A stretch of 9,466 bases of DNA from Phycisphaerales bacterium. GTDB lineage: Bacteria; Planctomycetota; Phycisphaerae; Phycisphaerales; SM1A02. Of this stretch, positions 1 through 5,588 are shown piece by piece. The position numbers and the translations under genes are program-made. Numbering within the stretch: the stretch's first letter is position 1; each line of letters opens with the position of its first letter. A model generated the notes under the pieces. That model saw only the letters and a list, made by a program, of their open reading frames with translations. It was not told where the DNA came from and made no database searches. The stretch spans positions 1 to 9,466 of the forward strand of contig VERO01000074.1 in assembly GCA_018882625.1 (NCBI GenBank). Reading direction: 5' to 3'.

Positions 1-179
1 TCGTGAAGCTGCAGGACGGCGACGCGCTGATGGCCGCAGCGCGCTTCGAGTCCGAGGGCGACGATCCGGCAGGCGACGCGGCCCCACCAGAGGGCACCGA
101 TGCGGCTGGCGATGCCGCATCCCCCACGGACGCGAGCGCGACGGACGGCGGCGCCGACGGCCCCGCCGACGCCACCTGA
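1..179 (+). CDS. gyrA: 3' end of a gene, probably DNA gyrase subunit A (partial)
   Basis: The reading frame is open from base 3 to a TGA at 177-179, giving 58 visible residues. The first part, VKLQDGDALMAAARF, resembles the last beta-propeller strand of GyrA/ParC C-terminal domains (pattern: basic residue, then GD, two hydrophobics, A-R). It is followed by about 40 residues rich in Asp, Ala, Gly, Pro and Thr with almost no basic residues. GyrA proteins commonly end in such an acidic tail. If this is correct, the product is the DNA-cleaving subunit of gyrase, and the catalytic part lies outside the window. The identification rests on about 17 informative residues, so another protein with an acidic tail is possible. 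The next gene starts 21 nt downstream with its own promoter-like box. Confidence 0.5.
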   Translation, partial: VKLQDGDALMAAARFESEGDDPAGDAAPPEGTDAAGDAASPTDASATDGGADGPADAT

Positions 180-188
180 CGGACGCAC

Positions 189-194
189 TATCCT
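189..194 (+). promoter_or_regulatory. -10-like TATCCT box, candidate leaderless promoter of the STAS gene
   Basis: TATCCT lies exactly 6 nt before the ATG at 201. A -10 element here would put the transcription start at or beside the A of the ATG. There is no Shine-Dalgarno sequence between the box and the start. I see no -35 element about 17 bp upstream. The same geometry occurs at three other starts in this window. Confidence 0.5.
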
Positions 195-200
195 CGCCGC

Positions 201-542
201 ATGTCGCTCAACGATTGGGCCGATGATGTGGTCGTGGGCGAGCTGCAGGACGGGCCCGCGCTCGGCGAGGACCTGACCGAGCTGCGCCGCAGGATCGAGC
301 GGGATCCCCCGAAGGCGCCCCACATCGTGCTCGACATGTCCCGCATCTCGTACCTGAACTCGTCGAACATCGCGCAGCTGCTGCGGCTGCGGCGGCACGC
401 CGTGTCATCGCACCGCTCGCTGCGCATCTGCGCGGTGAGCGACGATGTCTGGAGCGTGATGCTCGCCACCGGACTCGACAAGGTGTTCCACTTCAACGAC
501 GACGTGTCGACGGCGCTTGCGGCCGTGCGGCTCGGGCTCTGA
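201..542 (+). CDS. STAS-domain protein, anti-sigma-factor-antagonist-like
   Basis: This 113-residue protein is about the size of a single STAS domain (SpoIIAA/RsbV family). The core is visible: strand HIVLDMSRISYL (41-52), then NSSN (53-56) at the start of the following helix, then strand SLRICAVSDDV (73-83) and a C-terminal helix. In SpoIIAA the corresponding loop is D-S-S-G and the first Ser is phosphorylated. Here Ser54 and Ser55 are kept, but the flanking Asp and Gly are both Asn, so classical switching by phosphorylation is uncertain. There are no membrane segments, so it is expected to be cytoplasmic. ATG 201 is the first start after the upstream stop and lacks a Shine-Dalgarno sequence. 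It ends 13 nt before exbD, suggesting co-transcription. No anti-sigma kinase or sigma factor is nearby, so its partner is unknown. Confidence 0.8.
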   Translation: MSLNDWADDVVVGELQDGPALGEDLTELRRRIERDPPKAPHIVLDMSRISYLNSSNIAQLLRLRRHAVSSHRSLRICAVSDDVWSVMLATGLDKVFHFNDDVSTALAAVRLGL

Positions 543-555
543 ACGCCGCGCCGCC

Positions 556-1149
556 ATGCCTACCCTCCGACTCAGGCGCACGCCGCACGAGCCCCGGATC
601 GAGGTGATCCCGCTCATCGACGTCATGATGTTCCTGCTGTCGTTCTTCATCTACTCGCAGGCGCTGGCCGTGCGCGTCAGCGTGGTGCCGATGGAGCTGC
701 GCAACTTCGCGAGCGCCCAGGACGCCAAGCCGGCGCCGGCGGCGACGATCTCGATCGACCTTGAGGGCAAGCTCTTCTACGACCGCGAGCCGGTCGAGCT
801 CGACACGCTCCCCGAGCGCATCGCCGCAAGCCGCAAGGAGGACGAGCGCACCGTCGTCTACGTGGCGGTCGCCGACGGCGAGGGCACGGTGGACCGCGCG
901 CCGATCCTGCAGGACGTGTGGGAGCGTCTGCGCGGCTCGGGGCTGGCCGTGAACCTGGTGGGAAGGCGGGTCGACCGAGACGGCGCTGCGCCACGCGGCG
1001 GTGCCGCACCATCTGCGGCTCCTGGCGCACCTGCACCAGCACCATCTGCGGCGCCCGGCGCACCTGCACCAGCACCCGCTGTGGCGCCGGCGCCTGCCCC
1101 TCCGGCAGCACCATCGCCAGCGCCCACCGCTGCTCCCGCATCGCGCTGA
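556..1149 (+). CDS. exbD: ExbD/TolR-family energy-transduction stator subunit
   Basis: This 197-residue inner-membrane protein has one N-terminal membrane segment and a periplasmic domain. The start of the segment, RIEVIPLIDVMMFLL (residues 14-28), is the ExbD/TolR signature, and Asp22 matches the conserved membrane Asp that takes part in proton-driven coupling with ExbB/TolQ. The periplasmic part has the family pattern: ISIDLEGKLFYD (about 66-77), a helix, VVYVAVADG (about 101-109), a helix, then AVNLVG. Residues 143-197 form an Ala/Pro/Ser tail not typical of ExbD, containing an exact 11-residue tandem repeat. The in-frame codon at 517 would add 13 residues inside the STAS gene. I chose ATG 556 because it follows the STAS stop and puts the basic PTLRLRR stretch directly before the family signature. 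Its expected partners are the TonB-like gene next door and an ExbB that is not in the window. Confidence 0.88.
   Translation: MPTLRLRRTPHEPRIEVIPLIDVMMFLLSFFIYSQALAVRVSVVPMELRNFASAQDAKPAPAATISIDLEGKLFYDREPVELDTLPERIAASRKEDERTVVYVAVADGEGTVDRAPILQDVWERLRGSGLAVNLVGRRVDRDGAAPRGGAAPSAAPGAPAPAPSAAPGAPAPAPAVAPAPAPPAAPSPAPTAAPASR
1006..1071 (+). repeat. 33-bp in-frame tandem duplication in the exbD tail
   Basis: Two adjacent 33-bp copies (1006-1038 and 1039-1071) match at 31 of 33 positions. Both encode APSAAPGAPAP, as ExbD residues 151-161 and 162-172. The two mismatches are synonymous third-position changes. A shorter Ala/Pro-rich stretch follows. This looks like slippage or duplication followed by drift under selection for the protein sequence. 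Confidence 0.85.
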
Positions 1150-1174
1150 TCGCGGGCCAGCCGCACCCCCCGCG

Positions 1175-1180
1175 TACGAT
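1175..1180 (+). promoter_or_regulatory. -10-like TACGAT box before the TonB-like gene
   Basis: TACGAT lies in the 37-nt gap after exbD, exactly 6 nt before the GTG at 1187. It supports GTG 1187 as the true start and suggests an internal leaderless promoter in addition to read-through from exbD. No -35 is recognisable. Confidence 0.45.
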
Positions 1181-1186
1181 CGGAGC

Positions 1187-2632
1187 GTGCTCGAGGCCCA
1201 CGCCAACGACAACCGACCCCTCGTGGTGGGGTTTGCGATCGCCGTGGGCCTGCACCTCTTCGTCGGCGTTCCGGTGATCGCCCGTTCCTTTGGGATCGGC
1301 GACCCGACCGCGATGTTCACGCACTCGGATGCGCGCGACGAGGCGGAGCGGCGCCGCAAGGAGCGACTCGCGCAGGCGCTGCAGGACCACCAGGACAACC
1401 CGCCGGACCCCAACGAGATCCCGGAGCTGATCCCTGGTCTCGAGGACGGCTCGGAGACGTCGATGGCCTGGATCGGCGCCGACGAGTACCAGGAGCACAT
1501 GGCGCGCCTGGGCCAGGTCGATCAGGGCGGCTTCCGCATCAACGACTCGGGCGGCGGCGCACGTGTGCCCGGTCCGCCGCAGTCCGGTCCCGATGCGCCT
1601 CCCGGTCCGCCCGAGCAGCCCCAGCCGGTTGCGGCGCCTGTGCAACCTCCGCCTGAGCTGGCACGGGAGCCGCAGCCGACGCCACCCGAACCCGCCGCAC
1701 CCCAAATGGCGCCCACCCCGGCAGCGCCCGCGCTGCAGCCGTCCGCCCCGCCGATCGAGGCTGTTCGGCCCGCGACGCCTGCGATGCCGCCGGAGCCCAT
1801 CGAGAACGCGGGCACGGCGCGCCCAACCCCGGAGCCTCCGCCGGCCGAAGTTCCATCGGGTTCGGATCTTCCGCCTGCGGAGCCCGACCCCTCAGGCACT
1901 GCACCCAAGCCTCTCGAGCGCCCCATCACGCCCGACCCCACGCCGCAACCCGCGCCCTCCGCTCCCGAGGATCCGGCGCGCACGCCTGAGCCGACACCGC
2001 GCGATACGCCACCGAACCAGCCGCCGCAGATGGCCACGCCAAGCTCCCCGAGCGAGCCCGCACCGCCGCCCGCGCCGACGCCGCAGCAGGCACCCGATCC
2101 GCCGCGCTCGCCACCGCAGCCCGTGACGCCAGAACCGCCGCCACCCCAGCAGGCTGCGGATCCCGCTCAGGCGCAGGTGCCTCCAGCCGCTCAAGCGCCG
2201 CCGGGAGCTGGAGGCGCCTCCACACCAGCGCCCTCTGGAGTCATCGGCCCGGGCGAGGGACCGGGCCGGCCCGACGCTGGCCAGCGCAGCGACCGCGAGT
2301 CCGATGCCACGAGCGTGATCAACGTGCCCCCAGAGAAGTGGCGCACGGGCGCGCCGATCGCGCACAAGGGCGTGGAGATCCTCACCCGCCGACCTGAGCT
2401 CCCGATCCTCACGCGTCTCACCACGCGTCCGATGCACCCTGTGGCCGACCTCTTCTTCGACAACCAGGGCAAGCCCGTGAGCGTGAAGATCGTGCAGTCG
2501 AGCGGGTATCCCGACGACATCGACCAGCCGGTCATCGATGCGCTCTACCGGTGGCGCGCCAAGGGATCGCAGCTCGCGCGGCTGCCCGAGGGCAAGGTGG
2601 CGCGCTTTCGTGTGCGCGTCATCCTGGACTGA
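1187..2632 (+). CDS. TonB-like energy transducer with a very long proline-rich spacer
   Basis: This 481-residue protein spans the envelope and would transmit proton-motive force from an ExbB/ExbD complex to an outer-membrane partner. The N-terminus is short and carries one membrane anchor (about 12-32), LVVGFAIAVGLHLFVGVPVI. Its His23 is placed like the essential membrane His of TonB. A charged, helical stretch (about 46-75) follows. From about 125 to 385 the chain is dominated by Pro, Ala, Glu and Gln. The C-terminal 77 residues (405-481) look like a TonB_C domain, with a strand around VADLFFDNQGKPVSVKIVQSSG, a helix around DQPVIDALYRWRAKG and a final strand FRVRVIL. E. coli TonB has 239 residues, so the spacer is greatly enlarged. 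The frame is open upstream to 1001, but that stretch overlaps exbD and reads as His/Arg/Leu-rich shadow sequence. GTG 1187 gives a normal TonB N-terminus. TolA is the main alternative identity. Confidence 0.8.
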   Translation: MLEAHANDNRPLVVGFAIAVGLHLFVGVPVIARSFGIGDPTAMFTHSDARDEAERRRKERLAQALQDHQDNPPDPNEIPELIPGLEDGSETSMAWIGADEYQEHMARLGQVDQGGFRINDSGGGARVPGPPQSGPDAPPGPPEQPQPVAAPVQPPPELAREPQPTPPEPAAPQMAPTPAAPALQPSAPPIEAVRPATPAMPPEPIENAGTARPTPEPPPAEVPSGSDLPPAEPDPSGTAPKPLERPITPDPTPQPAPSAPEDPARTPEPTPRDTPPNQPPQMATPSSPSEPAPPPAPTPQQAPDPPRSPPQPVTPEPPPPQQAADPAQAQVPPAAQAPPGAGGASTPAPSGVIGPGEGPGRPDAGQRSDRESDATSVINVPPEKWRTGAPIAHKGVEILTRRPELPILTRLTTRPMHPVADLFFDNQGKPVSVKIVQSSGYPDDIDQPVIDALYRWRAKGSQLARLPEGKVARFRVRVILD

Positions 2633-2637
2633 TTCGC

Positions 2638-2658
2638 GCGCACACGCTCGTGTCGCGC
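2638..2658. terminator. hairpin just after the TonB-like gene, possible terminator
   Basis: GCGCACACG pairs with CGTGT-C-GCGC around a CT loop, giving a 9-bp stem with one bulged C. It begins 5 nt after the TGA at 2630-2632. No T-run follows, so intrinsic termination is uncertain, though such hairpins often mark 3' ends in high-GC genomes. Confidence 0.45.
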
Positions 2659-2744
2659 CACGCCCCGCCCCCGAGCCGGGCCACCATCCCTCAGGCCGTG
2701 TGCGCCACGCGCCGCCCCGCGAGCGGGGCCTCTATCCCTCAAGC
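2649..2744. repeat. imperfect 48-bp tandem repeat in the convergent intergenic region
   Basis: Copy A (2649-2696) and copy B (2697-2744) align along their whole length with one small indel on each side. Shared blocks are CGTGT, GCGCCACGC, CGAGC, GGGCC and ATCCCTCA. The 3' part of copy B contains the last codons and stop of surE on the minus strand. Copy A carries a decayed version of the same sequence outside the gene. This may be a local duplication of the surE 3' end with its hairpin. Confidence 0.7.
2714..2729. terminator. perfect GC hairpin at the surE 3' end
   Basis: GCCCCG-CGAG-CGGGGC is a perfect inverted repeat lying 2 nt beyond the surE stop on the minus strand. It could terminate surE or protect its 3' end. 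It faces the TonB-like gene and has no T-run. A weaker version (GCCC/GGGC, 2667-2681) sits in the other repeat copy. Confidence 0.5.
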
Positions 2745-3520
2745 CGCGCGCGCCATGCGTCGATCGTGCTCGGGTCGGTGAGGTCGTGGAAGAGCGGCGT
2801 CACGGTCGCGTGGCGCATGTTGAGCGCCTCGACATCGCTGCCCTCGGCCGTGTGCACGAACTCCATGCCGCTGCCGCAGGGCCAGTAGTACGTGCGGCCA
2901 TCGGGCGCGACGCGCCGCTCGTAGCCGTCGCGGCCTGCCGCGGTGTTCATCGGCACCACGCGCACCTGAGGGTCGGGCGCGTCGTCGCGCTCGGTGCGCG
3001 GGATGTTCACGTTCATCACGCGGTGCGCATCGAGCGGATGCTGCACCAGGCGGTCGACCACGCCGCGCGCGATCCGCGCCGCGCGCGACCACGCGATGCG
3101 CCTCGGGTCGCCGATGTGCAGGCTGACTGCGATCGCGGGAACGCCAAGGAATGCGGCCTCGATCGCCGCGGCGACGGTCCCCGAGTAGATCACGTTGATG
3201 CCGACGTTCGCGCCGCAGTTCATGCCGCTGATGACGACATCGGGACGCGTTCCGGCGCCGAACCGGTCCGCCCACAGCGCGCGCAGCGCCAGCTTCACGC
3301 AGTCCGCCGGCGTGCCCTCGACCGCGAGTCCGGCTGCGCCGCAAGCCAGCTTCGCCTCACGCACCAGCAGCGGGTGGTGGAAGGTGATGCCGTGGCTCTT
3401 GGCGCTCTGCACCGATGCAGGCGCGACCACGAGGATCTCGCCCATGCCCTCCAGCCCGGTGCGGAGCGCCGAGATGCCGGGTGCGTCAATGCCGTCGTCG
3501 TTGGTGAGCAGGATGCGCAT
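2732..3520 (-). CDS. surE: 5'/3'-nucleotidase SurE
   Basis: This 262-residue cytoplasmic phosphatase releases phosphate from nucleoside monophosphates and is of normal family length. The N-terminus MRILLTNDDGIDAPG carries the metal-binding Asp8-Asp9. VVAPASVQSA places Ser39 at the family's conserved metal-site Ser, and SGMNCGANVG (98-107) holds Asn101, equivalent to the metal-ligand Asn. YSGTVAAAIEAAFLGVPAIA (112-131) is also classic SurE. The frame is open 28 residues further upstream, but that part overlaps the glycosyltransferase 3' end, and the family begins exactly at MRILLTNDDG. I therefore chose the ATG at 3520. It lies 10 nt after the upstream glycosyltransferase stop, with a weak GGGA 8 nt before the ATG, so it is probably translated from a shared transcript. 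Confidence 0.96.
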   Translation of the reverse strand: MRILLTNDDGIDAPGISALRTGLEGMGEILVVAPASVQSAKSHGITFHHPLLVREAKLACGAAGLAVEGTPADCVKLALRALWADRFGAGTRPDVVISGMNCGANVGINVIYSGTVAAAIEAAFLGVPAIAVSLHIGDPRRIAWSRAARIARGVVDRLVQHPLDAHRVMNVNIPRTERDDAPDPQVRVVPMNTAAGRDGYERRVAPDGRTYYWPCGSGMEFVHTAEGSDVEALNMRHATVTPLFHDLTDPSTIDAWRARLEG

Positions 3521-3530
3521 GGTGTGTTCC

Positions 3531-4766
3531 CTATCGGCGCGCCAGCACGTAGGTGCGGCCGCCCCACCGCACGGGCCGGCCTGAGGTGAGGGTCGATGCG
3601 GCACGCCAGAGGATGCCCGCCACTGACGCGCTGCCGAGCCAGTGCAGCCACACCCCGCCGCGCGGCGTGCGCATCAGGCGGTAGATGCCGCGCAGCACCA
3701 CGTGCTGCATCAGCAGGCCGAGCGCGCCGCAGAGCGCGCCTCCGACCATCAGCGGCACGTCTCCCATCACGCCGCCCACGGCGCCGATCGCGATCGTGAG
3801 CGCGCACGCCAGAGGTCCTCCGATGCCGATGATCGCGCTCACGACCGCATACCGGCGCAGGCGCGAAGGGTCCCGGTGGCACGACTCGATGAAGATCCGC
3901 GTCCATCCCTCGCGGAACTGCTCAGCCGACTCGTACATGTGCGTGATGAGCATGCCGTCGGGCATGAAGAGGCCGAACCTGCGCCCGGAGTGGTGCACGG
4001 TGCGCGCGAAGGCGATGTCCTCGAGGAGGTCATCCTTCACCGCTGCATGCCCGCCGATCGCGTCATACGCCTCGCGCGAGAAGAGCATGAACTGGCCGTT
4101 GGCGAAGGGCCTCGGGTCATGCGCGCGGTTGACGCGCTCGGGCGGGTACAGCTTCATCAGCTGCAGTGCCGCCACAGGCTGGGCCACGCGCTCGAAGGTG
4201 CGTCCGGACGTCAGCTGCGGCATCGCCGAGAGCAGCGAGAGCCCGCGGTGCGCGGCGAGCGCCACGCTCGAGCGCACAAGGCCGGGGTCAAAGCGCGTAT
4301 CCGCATCCGTGAACAGCAGCCATGCGCACGGTGCGCTGCCATCGAGATCCGCGCCCACACGCGCCGCGTTGCACTTGCCCGCCCAATCCGCAGGACAGGC
4401 GGCATTGTCGATGATGCGCACCGTGCATCCCGGGCGATGCGAGTGCGAGGCCACGACGGACTCGAGCGCGGCACGCGTGCCGTCGGTGCACCGGTCGAGG
4501 ACGAAGACGATCTCGAGCGGACCCGGGTAGTCCTGCGCGAGCAGCGACCGGAGCAGTGTCGGCGCGTGCCGCTCCTCGTTGTGGGCGGGCACGACAACCC
4601 GCACAGCGCCCCACCGGGACTCGGGCGGTGCGAGCGCAAGGCCCTCCTTCAGGCTGGGCCTGCCACGCGCATCGCGCGCTGCGCGCCACGCGAAGACCGA
4701 CCAGTACGCGAGGAATGCGAGCGACAGCGCAGCGCCGATCCATGTCGCCACGATGACTGCCTGCAT
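3531..4766 (-). CDS. membrane GT2-family glycosyltransferase
   Basis: This 411-residue protein has an N-terminal membrane segment (about 4-26), a cytoplasmic GT-A domain and C-terminal hydrophobic segments (about 306-331 and 336-358, possibly also 375-390). GT2 signatures in order are VRVVVPAHNEE (55-65), Asp91 in VFVLDRCTDG for nucleotide binding, the metal-binding DAD motif (154-156) in LLFTDADTRFD, the catalytic-base-like ED (249-250) in DDLLEDIAFA, and QFREGW (283-288), a variant of the Q-x-x-R-W motif of processive and lipid-linked GT2 enzymes. The layout recalls HpnB-type (hopanoid-associated) and CrtQ-type transferases that act on lipid acceptors, but donor and acceptor cannot be read from the sequence. 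I chose ATG 4766 because it gives the anchor followed by the domain. The longer upstream frame is antisense to nnrE. It lies 10 nt ahead of surE. Confidence 0.88.
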   Translation of the reverse strand: MQAVIVATWIGAALSLAFLAYWSVFAWRAARDARGRPSLKEGLALAPPESRWGAVRVVVPAHNEERHAPTLLRSLLAQDYPGPLEIVFVLDRCTDGTRAALESVVASHSHRPGCTVRIIDNAACPADWAGKCNAARVGADLDGSAPCAWLLFTDADTRFDPGLVRSSVALAAHRGLSLLSAMPQLTSGRTFERVAQPVAALQLMKLYPPERVNRAHDPRPFANGQFMLFSREAYDAIGGHAAVKDDLLEDIAFARTVHHSGRRFGLFMPDGMLITHMYESAEQFREGWTRIFIESCHRDPSRLRRYAVVSAIIGIGGPLACALTIAIGAVGGVMGDVPLMVGGALCGALGLLMQHVVLRGIYRLMRTPRGGVWLHWLGSASVAGILWRAASTLTSGRPVRWGGRTYVLARR

Positions 4767-4773
4767 CGGCTCG

Positions 4774-4779
4774 AGGGTA
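4774..4779 (-). promoter_or_regulatory. -10-like TACCCT box before the glycosyltransferase
   Basis: On the minus strand TACCCT ends 7 nt before the ATG at 4766, and there is no Shine-Dalgarno sequence. It faces away from the nnrE box 16 bp further along. Any -35 for this promoter would fall within or beside the opposite promoter's -10. Confidence 0.45.
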
Positions 4780-4795
4780 GCGCGCCGGCCGAACC

Positions 4796-4801
4796 TACGA
4801 T
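4796..4801 (+). promoter_or_regulatory. -10-like TACGAT box before nnrE
   Basis: TACGAT ends 7 nt before the ATG at 4809, and no ribosome binding site is present. It is the same hexamer as before the TonB-like gene, in a similar context (TACGATCGGAGC and TACGATCCGTGGC before the start codons). Confidence 0.5.
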
Positions 4802-4808
4802 CCGTGGC

Positions 4809-5573
4809 ATGGCCAGCATCGGCACGGTCCTCAGCCGGTCCCAGGCTCGCGCCTACGACGCCTGGTGCACGCGCGAGCTCGGGATCCCCGGGCTGCTGCT
4901 GATGGAGTGCGCCGCGATCGGCATCGCCACGGAGGCGAAGCGCGTGTGGGAGCGCGGCGCAGGTCCTGCACCGCTCTTCGTCGCGGTGTGCGGTCCGGGG
5001 CAGAACGGCGGTGACGGCTACGCGGCGATCCGCCACTTGCACAGCGCCGGCGAGGAGGCGCTCGCGCTCGGGACGGCGCCGCCGCCGCAGGGTTCCGATG
5101 CGGCGATCCAGCACCAGCTCGCGGTGAGGCTCGGGCTGGTGCGCCCATTCGCCGATGCTGCGGCCGTCATCGAGCCCCTGGCGGCAGCCCGGCGCGTTGT
5201 GGTGCTCGATGCGCTCTTCGGGACCGGCCTCGACCGCCCGATCTCCGGCGTCGACGCGGTGCGCGTGCTGTGGATCAGGTCGATGCGCGAGCGCGGCGCG
5301 AGGGTGGTCGCCGTGGACATCCCCAGCGGCATGGACTGCGACAGCGGCGCTGCGCTGGGCACCGCAGGCGTCGAGGCGGATCTCACCGTCACGATGGTCG
5401 CGCCGAAGGCGGGCATGGCGCTGCCTGCCGCCGCGCAGCGTGTCGGCACCGTGGTCGTCGTGCCCATCGGCGGTCCGCCGGTCGCGCAGTTCCTCGCCCA
5501 CACCGATGACCGGCACACGCGCCAGCGCATCGGGCACCCCGGCGCGCAGGCGCAGCCTGGCGCGAACGCGTAG
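4809..5573 (+). CDS. nnrE: NAD(P)H-hydrate epimerase (YjeF N-terminal domain)
   Basis: This 254-residue cytoplasmic metabolite-repair enzyme interconverts the R and S forms of hydrated NAD(P)H so that the dehydratase NnrD can restore NAD(P)H. Family motifs in order are SRSQARAYDAW near the N-terminus, LGIPGLLLMECAA (24-36), GPGQNGGDGYAAIRHL (the nucleotide/phosphate loop), VVVLDALFGTGLDRPISG, VVAVDIPSGMDCDSG and LTVTMVAPKAGM. It has only the epimerase domain, whereas E. coli has a 515-residue fusion with the dehydratase, so NnrD must be encoded elsewhere. The usual LMENAG motif reads LMECAA here, with Cys34 for Asn, which deserves a check. ATG 4809 is supported by the family N-terminus and the TACGAT box. 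The long frame upstream is antisense to the glycosyltransferase. Confidence 0.93.
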   Translation: MASIGTVLSRSQARAYDAWCTRELGIPGLLLMECAAIGIATEAKRVWERGAGPAPLFVAVCGPGQNGGDGYAAIRHLHSAGEEALALGTAPPPQGSDAAIQHQLAVRLGLVRPFADAAAVIEPLAAARRVVVLDALFGTGLDRPISGVDAVRVLWIRSMRERGARVVAVDIPSGMDCDSGAALGTAGVEADLTVTMVAPKAGMALPAAAQRVGTVVVVPIGGPPVAQFLAHTDDRHTRQRIGHPGAQAQPGANA

Positions 5574-5576
5574 CCT
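5571..5576 (+). promoter_or_regulatory. weak -10-like TAGCCT box before the Lol permease
   Basis: TAGCCT overlaps the nnrE stop codon (TAG, 5571-5573) and lies 12 nt before the ATG at 5589. This is further away than at the four 6-7 nt cases, so a short leader or chance are both possible. Confidence 0.25.
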
Positions 5577-5588
5577 CCCGCTCCCGCG

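Noticed and set aside
1001..1186. Upstream extension of the TonB-like frame (His/Arg/Leu-rich)
   Set aside because: It overlaps the exbD tail in another frame, including its 33-bp repeat, and has no signal or domain. GTG 1187 gives a proper TonB anchor.
493..1500. 335-residue minus-strand frame and other long frames opposite exbD and the TonB-like gene
   Set aside because: Composition is Arg/Gly/Ala-rich without domain motifs. High GC makes stops rare on the antisense strand, and the plus strand holds recognisable families.
2786..3589. 267-residue plus-strand frame opposite surE
   Set aside because: SurE on the minus strand has all catalytic motifs, so this frame is a shadow.
3642..4808. 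Long plus-strand extension upstream of nnrE
   Set aside because: It is antisense to the glycosyltransferase, and NnrE homologues begin near MASIGTVLSRSQ. The TACGAT box also marks 4809 as the start.
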